DNA from: Euborellia annulipes
Lineage: Eukaryota > Arthropoda > Insecta > Dermaptera > Anisolabididae
Direction: 5' to 3'
Assembly: GCA_023213315.1 (NCBI GenBank)
Contig: JAKCPI010004492.1
Coordinates: 1-64,000, forward strand
DNA: 64,000 bases
The position numbers were made by a program, and so were the translations under genes. Each line of letters begins with the position of its first letter. Position 1 is the first letter of the stretch. The notes below the pieces were generated by a model, which saw nothing but the letters and a program-made list of their open reading frames with translations, was not told the origin of the DNA and did no database searches. This document shows, piece after piece, positions 20,985 through 32,429 of the stretch.

Positions 20985-22400
20985 AATCTAAATTGGGTGT
21001 TTCAGGGTTTTTTGAAATTCGGCCCCTAAGTACCCCAAATCGCCAATTTAGGGAAAAACAATATATTTAAGGGTAAAATTTTGATCTACATTAATTTCTA
21101 AACCAGAAGAGATATCGATTTGCTTTTTTCACTAAAACCTTCCTTAGATAAAAATCTAAATTGGGTGTTTCAGGGTTTTTTGAAATTCGGCCCCTAAGTA
21201 CCCCAAATCGCCAATTTAGGGAAAAAATTTTGACTTTACAATAATTTCTAAACCAAAAAAGATATCAATTTGGTTTCTTCGCTAAAACCTTCTTTAGATA
21301 AAAATCTAAATGGGGTGTTTCAGGGTTTTTTGAAATTCGGCCCCTAAGTACCCCAAATCGCCAATTTAGGGAAAAACAATATATTTAAGGGTAAAATTTT
21401 GATCTACATTAATTTCTAAACCAGAAGAGATATCGATTTGGTTTTTTCACTAAAACCTTCCTTAGATAAAAATCTAAATTGGGTGTTTCAGGGTTTTTTG
21501 AAATTCGGCCCCTAAGTACCCCAAATCGCCAATTTAGGGAAAAAATTTTGACTTTACAATAATTTCTAAACCAAAAAAGATATCAATTTGGTTTCTTCGC
21601 TAAAACCTTCTTTAGATAAAAATCTAAATTGGTTGTTTCAGGGGTTTTTGAAATTCGGCCCCTAAGTACCCCAAATCGCCAATTTAGGGAAAAAATTTTG
21701 ACTTTACAATAATTTCTAAACCAAAAAAGATATCAATTTGCTTTCTTCGCTAAAACCTTCCTTAGATAAAAATCTAAATTGGGTGTTTCAGGGTTTTTTG
21801 AAATTCGGCCCCTAAGTACCCCAAATCGCCAATTTAGGGAAAAAATTTTGACTTTACAATAATTTCTAAACCAAAAAAGATATCAATTTGGTTTCTTCGC
21901 TAAAACCTTCTTTAGATAAAAATCTAAATTGGGTGTTTCAGGGTTTTTTGAAATTCGGCCCCTAAGTACCCCAAATCGCCAATTTAGGGAAAAAATTTTG
22001 ACTTTACAATAATTTCTAAACCAAAAAAGATATCAATTTGGTTTCTTCGCTAAAACCTTCCTTAGATAAAAATCTAAATTCGTTGTTTCAGGGTTTTTTG
22101 AAATTCGGCCCCTAAGTACCCCAAATCGCCAATTTAGGGAAAAAATTTTGACTTTACAATAATTTCTAAACCAAAAAAGATATCAATTTGCTTTCTTCGC
22201 TAAATCCTTCCTTAGATAAAAATCTAAATTGGGTGTTTCAGGGTTTTTTGAAATTCGGCCCCTAAGTACCCCAAATCGCCAATTTAGGGAAAAAATTTTG
22301 ACTTTACAATAATTACTAAACCAAAAAAGATATCAATTTGGTTTCTTCGCTAAAACCTTCCTTAGATAAAAATCTAAATTGGTTGTTTCAGAGTTTTTTG
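20985..22400 (+). repeat. 150/168-bp tandem array inside Helitron 2
   Basis: Units contain TTCAGGGTTTTTTGAAATTC, CCCCTAAGTACCCCAAATCG and AATTTCTAAACCAAAAAAG. The marker TTCAGGG falls at 21001, 21169, 21319, 21487, 21637, 21787, 21937, 22087, 22237 and (as TTCAGAG) 22387. The first spacings therefore alternate 168 and 150 and then stay at 150. It is non-coding. Confidence 0.95.
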
Positions 22401-22409
22401 AAAATCGGC

Positions 22410-23915
22410 AGCCCCCCCCCCCGAAATTTTTAATTCTTCTATTTCTTTAAATATGAATATGCTTTTTTGGATTTAAAATTCTTGAGTAAATATCTTTCAA
22501 GTGGTTTAAAGTTTTTTTTTTTTAGCCCCCCCCCCCCCCCGAATTTAAAATTCTTCTATTTCTTCAAATATGAATATGCTTTTTTGGATTTAAAATTCTT
22601 GAGTAAATATCTTTCAAGTGGTTTAAAGTTTTTTTTTTAGCCCCCCCCCCCCCGAATTTTAAATTCTTCTATTTCTTCAAATATGAATATGCTTTTTTGG
22701 ATTTAAAATTCTTGAGTAAATATCTTTCAAGTGGTTTAAAGTTTTTTTTTTTAGCCCCCCCCCCCCCCGAATTTAAAATTCTTCTATTTCTTCAAATATG
22801 AATATGCTTTTTTGGATTTAAAATTCTTGAGTAAATATCTTTCAAGTGGTTTAAAGTTTTTTTTTTAGCCCCCCCCCCCCTGAATTTAAAATTCTTCTAT
22901 TTCTTCAAATATGAATATGCTTTTTTGGATTTAAAATTCTTGAGTAAATATCTTTCAAGTGGTTTAAAGTTTTTTTTTTTAGCCCCCCCCCCCCGAATTT
23001 AAAATTCTTCTATTTCTTCAAATATGAATATGCTTTTTTGGATTTAAAATTCTTGAGTAAATATCTTTCAAGTGGTTTAAAGTTTTTTTTTTTAGCCCCC
23101 CCCCCCCCCTGAATTTTAAATTCTTCTATTTCTTCAAATATGAATATGCTTTTTTGGATTTAAAATTCTTGAGTAAATATCTTTCAAGTGGTTTAAAGTT
23201 TTTTTTTTTTAGCCCCCCCCCCCCGAATTTAAAATTCTTCTATTTCTTCAAATATGAATATGCTTTTTTGGATTTAAAATTCTTGAGTAAATATCTTTCA
23301 AGTGGTTTAAAGTTTTTTTTTTAGCCCCCCCCCCCTGAATTTTAAATTCTTCTATTTCTTCAAATATGAACATGCTTTTTCGGATTTAAAATTCTTGAGT
23401 AAATATCTTTCAAGTGGTTTAAAGTTTTTTTTGTTGTTTTTAGCCCCCCCCCCCGAATTTTAAATTCTTCTATTTCTTCAAATATGAACATGCTTTTTTG
23501 GATTTAAAATTCTTGAGTAAATATCTTTCAAGTGGTTTAAAGTTTTTTTTTTAGCCCCCCCCCCCCCCCGAATTTTAAATTCTTCTATTTCTTCAAATAT
23601 GAACATGCTTTTTGGATTTAAAATTCTTGAGTAAATATCTTTCAAGTGGTTTAAAGTTTTTTTTTGTTGTTTTTAGCCCCCCCCCCCCGAATTTTAAATT
23701 CTTCTATTTCTTCAAATATGAACATGCTTTTTTGGATTTAAAATTCTTGAGTAAATATCTTTCAAGTGGTTTAAATTTTTTTTTTAGCCCCCCCCCCCCC
23801 GAATTTTTTGTTCTTCTATTACTTCAAATATGAACATTCTTTTTTTTAAATATCTTTCAAGTGGTTTAAAGTTTTTTTTTAAGCCCCCCCCCCCCCCGAA
23901 TTTTATATTCTTATA
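22410..23915 (+). repeat. C-tract tandem array inside Helitron 2
   Basis: About 14 units of roughly 115 bp, each a T run followed by AG and a run of 9-15 C, then AAATTCTTCTATTTCTTC, ATATGAATATGC and ATCTTTCAAGTGGTTTAAAG. C-run and T-run lengths differ from unit to unit. The last units drift. Open frames crossing it are artefacts. Confidence 0.95.
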
Positions 23916-24834
23916 TTTCTATGTGATGTGCCTCTTAACAATATTCGATTTTTTGCCCATACCATGAAAACCGTTGGTTTTACTAAAGAATGTTAAAGGA
24001 CTTTTTCTTAGTAAATTTAATGCTCTTCAAAAAATTACTGATAAACTTTTTTTGTTGGACTAACGTTCTAGGAGTTACAGATGTTAATAGTCAAATTTAG
24101 GGGAATTGATGAACTTTAGGGCCGATGAGGCAGGTCTTATCGTTATCCGATCGAGCTCAAACTTTCTCAATCTACTTTTTACACCAATTGTCAACTTTTA
24201 AGAGGTTCCCGCCGAAAATACAGCCAAAACAATTTTCTCCCCTTATACCTTACAACCACCCTAATGAACATGCTTTTTTGGGTTTAAAATTACTGAATAA
24301 ATATTTGCCGAAGAAGCGAAAATGCAGTCCATATATGTAGGAACGAAAATAATTTTTCTGGTACGGTTAAATGTGGCCAGAATATAGACATTATAGCTGG
24401 TATGATCCAAATACGCCTTACAAAATGATCCTGTATTACAAAAGAGCGCTTTTTTAAGAAAGTACCTTACAGCTATTTACTATTTCTGTAATTGGCCCTT
24501 TATTTAACACAATAAATAAAGAAATAAAATATTTAGTCACTACTTATCTTCGTGATAGTAATAAATTCATATCATTTTATAATTTGCAAATTACGTTTAT
24601 TACCTTAGCGTGATTTCCTAAGCTTTTTCGAAATTCTATTTTTAAGAGCATTAAATTCTCATTTTGGAGTTTTTTTTTTATATTCACTTTTTAAAGTGTT
24701 GAGATATCAATTTGTTTTTGCGGTAAAGAAGAATCGAAGCATTGAGAATTGACCACGAGTTAAGAACGTTTAAGGTCCGTGAATTTCAGGTTTTCAACGA
24801 TGGCCGTCCAAGAAACATGCTCGCATGTACCAAA

Positions 24835-24942
24835 TTTGCCCGCCGAAGGCTAGCAAAGCTCGCCGGTAGGCGAGCTTGGGGGTCCAGGGGGCGAAGCCCC
24901 CTGGCTAGCGCAAGGTTCGCCGAAGGCGAACCTTGCGGCTAG
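24835..24942 (+). promoter_or_regulatory. Helitron 2 3' hairpin cluster
   Basis: GC hairpins parallel those of Helitron 1, including CCAGGGGGCGAAGCCCCCTG and GGTTCGCCGAAGGCGAACC, followed by TTGCGGCTAG. The first hairpin is more degraded than in Helitron 1. Confidence 0.75.
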
Positions 24943-25060
24943 TATATATATATATAGAGAAAGTATTGGATTCATATCAAAAATTCGATGTCGAGATTTT
25001 GATGGATATACACATTTTGAGGTCCCCTGAATCAAAAAAAGTGGTTTTCGCGACATGGTC

Positions 25061-25130
<70 letters not shown>

Positions 25131-25655
25131 TGTCTGTGTGTGTGTGTCTGTCTGTGAACAAATTCTCTCAAGAACGAAAAGAGCTAGAAGGTGGAAATTT
25201 TATATTTAAGTTAAACATCCCCCTGGGACTTGACACGAAGCTTTTGAACAAAATCAACCAAAGAGTACTAGTACTTTACTGATGCACTTTTTCAGTCTTT
25301 TTCGATTTCCTCAAAATTCTCTCAAACGATTTTGATTAAAATTCAAAAATCAATTATTTTTTAGATGCTCTTTAAAATGTATATTCTCATTTTGCCATTG
25401 AAATCTTCTGAAGACCACTTTACTCTTGAACTCCAGAGGAAAGAAATGATTGCCATTGTAACAAAATATAAATATTTTCCCGAATTTATTTTTTTATTTA
25501 TTTATTTATTTTTTTTTTTTCGGCTTCCCGAATTTATAAATTTTATATCTTGAATTCTAATATATCGGTGGAAAACTAAATATGTGTCGACACAAAAAAT
25601 CTGGTGTGAAAGCACAGAACACAACTTTCGATTACCGAAGCCACGCCAGATTGTT

Positions 25656-27430
25656 GAAAATAATCTTAACTTTATTATACTGTAAATTCAATATTTTCCA
25701 TTCTTTCTTTAACTTCTTTTTACGATTTAAAACTAGATTCAAAATTTAATTAAAAGAAAAAAAGACTAAATCCTCTCTGGAAATTTCTTTTTTTTTTTTT
25801 TAATCACTTACCTCCTTTTTTTTGGAAAGAAAACGTGTTTAATCTCAACCGAACGTGTTTCTTACACACATCTAACGCAACGAGCTTTTATTTAAACAAA
25901 AGTTTCTTTTTTGCTTTATTAATTAGCTTGCATCATTCATCGGGGGTTGGGGGGAGAGGGGGAGGTAGCCTCCAACTCAAAAGATTCAACTCCAACAAAC
26001 ACTTTAATTAATATAAGCTCCAGGAAATTAAAGGAAATCATTAGAACATAAATAATAAATTCATTTTATTTTATTATAATCAAATAGAATTTCAATAAAA
26101 TTTGTTTTATTATTTTTTGGTTTAAAATCAAATTTGATATATAATGAAGTTGCAAAACTTTCCCCGCTATATAACTACCCAATTAAGAGTGGGAAAGCTT
26201 TGCAACTTCCTTGCCTTTTTGTTTAAATTTTTTATTGGTTGTTATACATATATTTAAATTAATTGACCCTCGTCTTTACTTTGATGGTCAATCATAACAA
26301 ATCTTCCTAAATCCCACAAAATCAAAGTAATTAATCTATTATGCAATTAAAATTAAAAAATTTAAACAAATTATGTCTGTGAGATTTAAATATATTAATT
26401 AGATAATTACATTAAATACTTAATTAGATCTCGATATATTCTTTGAAATAACGAAGTTTGAAATCTTGAAACGCAATTTTTTTTTTATGAATAACTTCTA
26501 AACTATTGAACGGATTCTCATGAGATTTTCTCGAGGTCTAGAGGCTATCGAGATAATTGTTATGGTTGAGTTTTAAAAGATTTAATTCAAAGGAAGTTGA
26601 GAAATCCGTGATTCGCGATAATAATTTACCGCTCATTTTTACCGCTTCCTGCGGTCCGATTCACTTCTAGTTTTAACACCTTCTTAAGCCCACTTAGGAC
26701 CACAAATTAGCTAAACCTCTTCTTAATCCGCTAAATAGTTTCATAGATATAAGCAAAAAAAAAAACACATCGCATACTAACACATATGTAGCCTACGTGC
26801 GCACATTACAATTTTTGACCTGGATCGTAAAGATATATAAAAGAAATTTTGGGGGAGGGGCTTTTTTACGCTCATAATACTTTCCCCTTATATAATATTA
26901 TATACAATATGATATTGGCGTGAAAATAAAAACCCGATTTTCGGTACGGGGAGCGTTAATGATTAAGAAATAAATATTCTTAAACAAAATGGTTTTATTC
27001 TCGACGGATAAGAGAATAGAAGATTAGCCTGGTTCGTGTTGTATGCCTACTCCCCTAGCAAAGTTGACCTTTCCCTTTGTTCAGATTTAGGAGGTCTCTT
27101 AGGGGCTTAGTTAGAGAGAGTAGAGAGTCTTGTGCCCCCCCCCCCCTCAACCTCCCCCTCCTTCAACTTGAATCGCTCCTAGTCTAATGGGAATTGTATT
27201 GGCGATCTCTGCTTGATTTTGTGTGACTGACGGCATGAGGGAGAGAGAGAGAGAGAGAAGAGTTTCCTTGTTCTTTTTCCCTCTTTCTTATACGATTCAG
27301 CACAAGTAAATGAATTATTTAGATAACATTATTAATTAAATAAAAGCAACTTGTGTTTTCTTTCTTGGACAAAAAGTGACAGGTAGTACGTCGTTTTTTC
27401 TGGTATAATTATTAAAAATCAATAATATTT
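25656..27430. other. AT-rich intronic sequence with a small hairpin and a Helitron-like end
   Basis: At 26143-26210 AAGTTGCAAAACTTTCCCC and GGGAAAGCTTTGCAACTT are inverted; similar sequence recurs at 40051-40070. Near 26650-26675 CCGCTTCCTGCGGT precedes CACTTCTAGT, possibly another Helitron-type terminus. GA repeats lie at 27239-27260. No gene is seen. Confidence 0.4.
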
Positions 27431-27439
27431 TTTGGTTTA

Positions 27440-27486
27440 CAGGTGCGCTATCATGTTTCGGCCACCATGAGAGCCATCATCAACTT
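27440..27486 (-). ncRNA. Hammerhead-like hairpin motif
   Basis: On the minus strand TTGATGATGGCTCTCATG is followed by GTGGCCGAAACATG. This is a GATGA box, a short stem and a GAAAC box, like the motifs of the Penelope-like palindromes. The surrounding element was not delimited. Confidence 0.4.
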
Positions 27487-28398
27487 TTTACACATTTAAA
27501 AAAGTTTTTTACAAATCTTATGAAATTTTGTATTCATTTAGGATTCTCTATTGTGCTTAAAATATCATATGAGTTCATATGATGTGACAATTTTAAGTAA
27601 TATCATATGATATTAAAACTTTGAAAAATAACCAGAACATTTAAAATACTCAGAGAGCCTATGGAAATTTTGAATCAGCAACAAAAATGGGCAAGAGTTT
27701 TCTGAAGGCTAATATTTTCAGAATAGGTTGCATTTTAGTGATGGAAAGTTACTCTAGAGTCAGCACTTCCAGCGTTTAGCGGGAATAAGCCGGTAAAGTT
27801 GGGGAGGATGATTTTTAGCAAATATCACGAAAACTATGCGGTTTTTCAGCAAAAATTCATCTATACAAAAATAATTGAAATTAAATTACAAACAAAAATA
27901 GTGTTGTACATACTCACGCTAAAGTGAATAGTTCGGGAGATATAGTATAATTTGTAATTAATATGAAAGGAGACACAGATATAGAGAAATATTTATATCT
28001 TGTTACCATGACAACCCTCTAAATCTTCCGAACCGTTCACTTGAGCGTGATTATGTACTAGACCATTTTTGTTTGTAATTTAATTTCATTATTTTTGTAA
28101 TCTCGATACCAAAATATATGGTGCGAACAGTCACACCAAATTTTTCTTAATTGCAGTTTCGTCCTTAGTGTTTGATTTCAAAATCATCTTGTTATTTCCT
28201 ATAATTATTTCTCTAAAATTGACTATTCTTGACTTCTCAGAGGGTTACGATTTTTTTTTTTTAGACTCTACTTTATGATCCCTTTTTATAAATATAGCCT
28301 ATAACCCGCATACCCGAAGGTAATCGAATCGTGCGGTCAATCACACCAGCTTTATTCTGTTTACGAGTATAAGGGTAAATAGGCTGGCAACGCATAAT
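27487..28398. other. AT-rich sequence with HINE-end fragments
   Basis: Short matches to the HINE-like hairpin arm occur at 28123-28146 (CAGTCACACCAAATTTTTC) and 28333-28352. No coding frame is supported. Confidence 0.4.
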
Positions 28399-28538
28399 TC
28401 TCATGTAATGTTTAGGTATACCGGATTAGATTTGAAACCACAAACGTGCTTAAAAGCATCTATACAATATATTCCAGTGCTTTTAAGCACGTTTGTGGTT
28501 TCAAATCTAATCCGGTAGACCTAAACGTTACATGAGAG
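28399..28538. repeat. Near-perfect inverted repeat, 60-bp arms, short loop
   Basis: The left arm 28399-28458 and right arm 28477-28538 share CCGGATTAGATTTGAAACCA and its complement through to GTGCTTTTAAG, with very few mismatches and an 18-nt loop. It could be a young fold-back element or a hairpin-RNA source. Confidence 0.85.
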
Positions 28539-28772
28539 CTATTTTTTTTTTATTGTAGTCTAATTACATTCTTCATTTTTTTGAATTTGGTAAATAAAAA
28601 TTTGCATTATATAATATTTTTTTGGTAAATCTATATGCAGTAAGATCCCGCTTAACGCTGTTTCGTTTAGCGCTCTTTTATTTCAACCCGGGGATTCCCC
28701 GAAATTGCTCGCAGCGCGAAGGATATTTCCCCAAATTGTGGCCCCCTTCCAAATATGTACATAACATATCAT

Positions 28773-28914
28773 CATGGGCGTAACTAGGGGGGTGCCCCCC
28801 CCCAGAAAGCTCCTTGTCCCAAGAAAAATTGAGAAAATATGGGGATTTCCAGGCCCACCGGAGGGTAGCTGGTCCCATGGCCCCCCCCAGCCAAATTCTC
28901 TAGTTACGCCCATG
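28773..28914. mobile_element. hAT-type MITE, 142 bp
   Basis: The ends CATGGGCGTAACTAG and CTAGTTACGCCCATG are perfect inverted repeats. TSD CATATCAT lies at 28765-28772 and 28915-28922. A sister copy is at 59922-60070. Confidence 0.95.
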
Positions 28915-28922
28915 CATATCAT

Positions 28923-29750
28923 AGTGGAAGAAATAGTGGAATTAGCGAAACAAACCGGTTTAGATGAGGTAAATGTGGAAGACAATTTTCATTGAATCTA
29001 TTTGAAATCAAGTACACATATAGTACATGGACCAAGAAGTAACGTAGTAATAATCCCCGAAAATTAGATAAATAAATAATTAACAATACTAAATTAAACT
29101 TAATAAAAGACCTGTGTTGATTTTCCTGTGGTTTGTTTGCAAAACTCACAAGTTATTGACCACAGGATGAATGGCCAAAGCGTTATATTATTCACTAAAT
29201 AAAAAGAAGTCACCATCGTCAATGCAAAAATATGAAATAAGCTTTTAAGCTGTTTTTTCAGGGAGGTTGGTTTTTTACAGTTTTATCCATCGGCCTAGTT
29301 TTATCAGTGGTAGTTTTTTTTCGTGTAACCTCGGCGGGATAAAACTTGCCAACTCTTCTACCAGTAAAGGAAGTAAATTCCTTTTCGTTTCAAAAAAAAA
29401 AAAAAACTTTTTATTACATAAAATGAGTTAAAAGAAAAGAAAAAAAAATTAAAAAATAAATGAATTATATAGAGTAAACTTATAATATGATTTTAAGGAG
29501 AAAACTTCTTTTATTATTATATTTAAGAAAAGAAAGAAAGAGACCAAGTTTAATAATAATATAACAAAAATTATATGTAGTAAAATCCCCTAAAGGGGAG
29601 GGGGAAGCCCTAGGGGGACAAAATTTTCTACTCCAACGCACTTGAGATTAACTTCTTTATTAGGAAATTTGTAATCGCATTAAATAAAATAAAATTACTT
29701 TTTATCTAATCCTTTCTTTATTTTCTATTCTCTATTTATACTTTCTCTTA
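28923..29750. other. AT-rich sequence, no gene recognised
   Basis: Simple repeats and short frames only. Weak TATTTATACTTTCTCTTACC at 29734-29756 looks like an isolated HINE 5' motif. Confidence 0.35.
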
Positions 29751-29767
29751 CCTAAAATATGTGGTCA

Positions 29768-29862
29768 CAAAAAAATCTGGTGTGACAAGCACAGAACACA
29801 ACTTTCGATTACCGAAGGTAAGAGTTGTGTACTGTGCGACTAGCACACCAGATTTTTTTTTT
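29768..29862 (+). repeat. Solo HINE-like terminal hairpin
   Basis: Only the terminal hairpin is present, from AATCTGGTGTGACAAGCAC to GCACACCAGATTTTTTTT, without the rest of the element. The 5' motif ACTTTCTCTTACC occurs separately at about 29742-29756 and 29980-29994. Confidence 0.75.
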
Positions 29863-29978
29863 ATTAAAAATTACAATTTTCCCAGTACAATTAATAACAA
29901 GATCTATCATGTCCTCCTTAGTCCTTCACCCAGCTCGTCGAAGTCCACTGTAAAAAAAATTTCGGTGATTTTACAATT

Positions 29979-30032
29979 TTACTTTCTCTTACCCTATAGG
30001 CCTATATGAACTATATATAGAGAAAAAGTATT
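29979..30032 (+). repeat. Solo HINE-like 5' hairpin
   Basis: TTTTACTTTCTCTTACCC, an AT spacer and AGAGAAAAAGTATTT form the 5' hairpin on its own. A comparable solo 5' end is at 37936-37995. Confidence 0.65.
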
Positions 30033-30092
30033 TTTGTTTTAACGTCAAATTTTCAAGACAAAAACACAAAATTTACTATAAAGAATTATATA

Positions 30093-31331
30093 TAGGGCTC
30101 GGATTTATAGGCACCTAAAAATCATTAAAATAGGCACTTAAAAAGGCATTTATTGTAAAAAAGGCACTTAAAAGGCATTATTTAAGATAAAAATTTAAAA
30201 AATCTGGTGTGACTGGCGCACAGCACACAACTTTCTCTTACCTTCGGTAATCGAAAGTTGTGTACTGTGCTTGTCATACCAGATTTTTTGTGTCGACATG
30301 TATTTAGTTTCGACAGTACAGTATATTCGATTTTCAAGATGTAAAATTTATAAGTATAGCGAAATATTTATATTTTGTTACCATGGCAACCATTTCTCCT
30401 ATCTTTTCTATGTAGTACAAGAGTAAAGTGGTCTTCAGAAGATTTCAATGACAAAATGAGAATATACATTTTATTGAGAATCTAAAAAATAATTGATTTT
30501 TTGAATTAAAAAAAAATCGTTGGAGCAAATTTTGAGAAAATCGAAAAACTGAAAAAGTGCATCAGTAAAGTACTAGTACGCTTTGGTTGATTTTGTTCAA
30601 AAGCTTCGTGTCACGTCCCATGGGGGGTGCCTAACTTAAATATAAAATTTCAACCTCCTAGCTCTTTTCGTTCTTGAGATATTTTGTTCACAGACAGACA
30701 GACAGACACACACACACAGACAGACCATGTCGCGAAAACCACTTTTTTGGATTCAGGGGACCTCAAAACGTGAAGATCCATCAAAATCTCGACATCGAAT
30801 TTTTGACATGAAACCAATACTTTCTCTCTCTCTATATATTAACATATATATAGAGGTAAGAGAAAGTAAAAATTGATGTCTTATTTTTGGAAACAAAGAT
30901 AAAACAATTACCTCCTTTGCACAAAGATGGCCGAATGAGGGCGGAGGGGCGAAGCCCAACTGGGACGCTTTTTTTTTTCGTTCGACCTTTTTTTTTTTTT
31001 TTTTTTAGTATTCGAATCTCGTTCGATTTTTTTTTGTAATTTTTCTCCGGATTTGTGATATAAAATGAATTTTTTGTGAAATTTCAAAAAAAAAAGCCGA
31101 AATTGGCTTAAAATAGCTTATTTTAAGTTAAAATACTTAAAATAGGCACTAAAAAAGGCATTTATAGATGAAATAGGCACTAAAAGCTGAAATCGGCCAA
31201 AATAGGCATTATAGGCACTAACAAATGCCTCTTATTTTATTCAGAATTTCATGAAACGTATACATATCATAATGGCCTAAATTTTAAGCCATAAATAAAA
31301 AAAAGGCAAATAGGGCGAAATCCGAGCCCTA
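30093..31331. mobile_element. hAT-type element with nested HINE-like copy F
   Basis: The ends TAGGGCTCGGATTTATAGG and AAATCCGAGCCCTA are inverted. TSD ATTATATA lies at 30085-30092 and 31332-31339. The body is built of AAAATAGGCACT/AAAGGCATTT repeats. Inside lie HINE-like copy F and a segment (30939-31100) shared with the hAT MITE at 17630-17901. Confidence 0.85.
30197..30872 (-). repeat. HINE-like element, copy F
   Basis: A complete reverse copy inserted in the hAT element: hairpin 30197-30288, CAGACAGACAGACACACA microsatellite near 30693-30718, terminal GGTAAGAGAAAGTAAAAA. Confidence 0.9.
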
Positions 31332-31370
31332 ATTATATATATCATGTGTTGGTCCATGAAGTAATTATGA

Positions 31371-31515
31371 AAAACATATAACCAAGTATTTATTAATTTA
31401 AATAAGCGAAAAATGTAGGGCATGTTGAGAGTAAATCGACGGATCCGTGGTGCGACTCCCGGCGGTACCTACATTTTTCGCTTATTTAAATTAATAAATA
31501 CTTGGTTATATGTTT
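31371..31515. repeat. Inverted repeat enclosing a tRNA B-box
   Basis: Perfect arms of about 50 bp (AACCAAGTATTTATTAATTT and complement; AGCGAAAAATGTAGG at the inner ends) enclose about 45 bp containing GGTGCGACTCCCGGCGG, a tRNA T-loop/B-box-like sequence. The arrangement resembles that at 32888-33133. Confidence 0.75.
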
Positions 31516-32220
31516 TTCAAAATTTACTATGCAGTTTAACTAGGTTTTTACAAAACTCTTTGCAAAAACCGTTTACAAATGTATTGCAATTTTACTATTC
31601 TTTAACAAATTTAGAGTGCAAATGCAATGTAATTTTACTAATATTTTGCAAAAAAATATATAAATGTAAAGTTTTTATAATAATTTACGACAGGAGTCAT
31701 AAGAGATTGACCTTTGGTGTGACCGGCTTGCGTTTACTGACGGGGGTTTTGGCGGGTACCGAATTGGGGGGAGGGGGTGGTCGCAAACTAGAACTTGAGG
31801 GGTCTTTGGTATATGAGTTTGTCGTCGTTGTAAACAATATTTTCTATTTGAATGATACTTTATTCTTTGCCAATAATTTATTTCTAAATAAACTTGATAA
31901 AATTTTTTATTCAATTTTGGGGTCAGAAACAAATGTCCTTTAATACGACATGATCGATTAATGAATAATATATCATTTTATATCTTGTTCTAGCTGGCAG
32001 TTGTAATTTTATAGCTCTCTCTAGGGGCATAAAGGGAAGAGAAAGAATTAGCTATCTCGTATTAGATAACTCGTGGTCGCCATCCATGTTGAAAAAGAAA
32101 TATAGTATAGTAGAATCCCGATAATTGGTATCGTCTTGGGATGGACGGCTTGGTACGAATTATTGGGAGTACAAAATTTAAATAAAAAATTAAAAAACGT
32201 ATTAATGTGAAAAGTGAAGA
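31516..32220. other. Unassigned sequence with a GC-richer segment
   Basis: 31580-31670 contains AT motifs like those in 9449-10501 (TGCAATTTTACTA). 31700-31830 is GC-richer and open in both directions; it is discussed as a possible exon but not supported. Confidence 0.3.
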
Positions 32221-32429
32221 AAAAATCTGGTGTGACTGGTCGCACAGCACACAACTTTCTCTTACCTTCGGTGCTTGTCACAACAGATTTTTTGTGTCGA
32301 CAGATGTAGGTGTGAAAATTCAAGATGTAAAATTTATATTTTGTTACCATAGCAACAACCATTTCTTCTATCTTTCCTATGAAGTACAAGAGTAAAGGGG
32401 TCTTCATATACATTTTAAAGAGCACCTAT

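Larger units (their letters stand above)
20722..24942 (+). mobile_element. Helitron 2, non-autonomous, with internal tandem arrays
   Basis: It starts TCTCTATATATATAAAGAG, although extra TCTCTA units make 20710 an alternative start, and ends CTTGCGGCTAG before T. Both ends closely match Helitron 1. The interior consists of a 150/168-bp tandem array, a C-tract tandem array, and a 3' region (24590-24942) shared with Helitron 1, including its hairpin cluster. No Rep or helicase frame is present. Confidence 0.85.
20668..25655 (+). repeat. HINE-like element, copy E, split by Helitron 2
   Basis: The left piece (20668-20720) is TTTTTACTTTCTCTTACC plus the AT stretch. The right piece (24943-25655) resumes with TATATATATATAGAGAAAG and continues through the (GT)n microsatellite (25066-25155) to a partly deleted terminal hairpin. 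Rejoining the two pieces gives the normal element order, so Helitron 2 inserted in the AT spacer of the 5' hairpin. Confidence 0.85.

Noticed and set aside
20985..23915. CRISPR-like direct repeats
   Set aside because: Units are 115-168 bp and directly adjacent without unique spacers; they are minisatellite arrays in a eukaryotic Helitron.
24850..25161. Open frames of Thr-His or Cys-Val repeats
   Set aside because: Translation of the GT/CA microsatellite of HINE-like copy E and the Helitron end.
31422..31943. 173-codon open frame on the plus strand
   Set aside because: It starts inside a palindrome and runs through AT-rich sequence with no domain and biased composition; chance frame.
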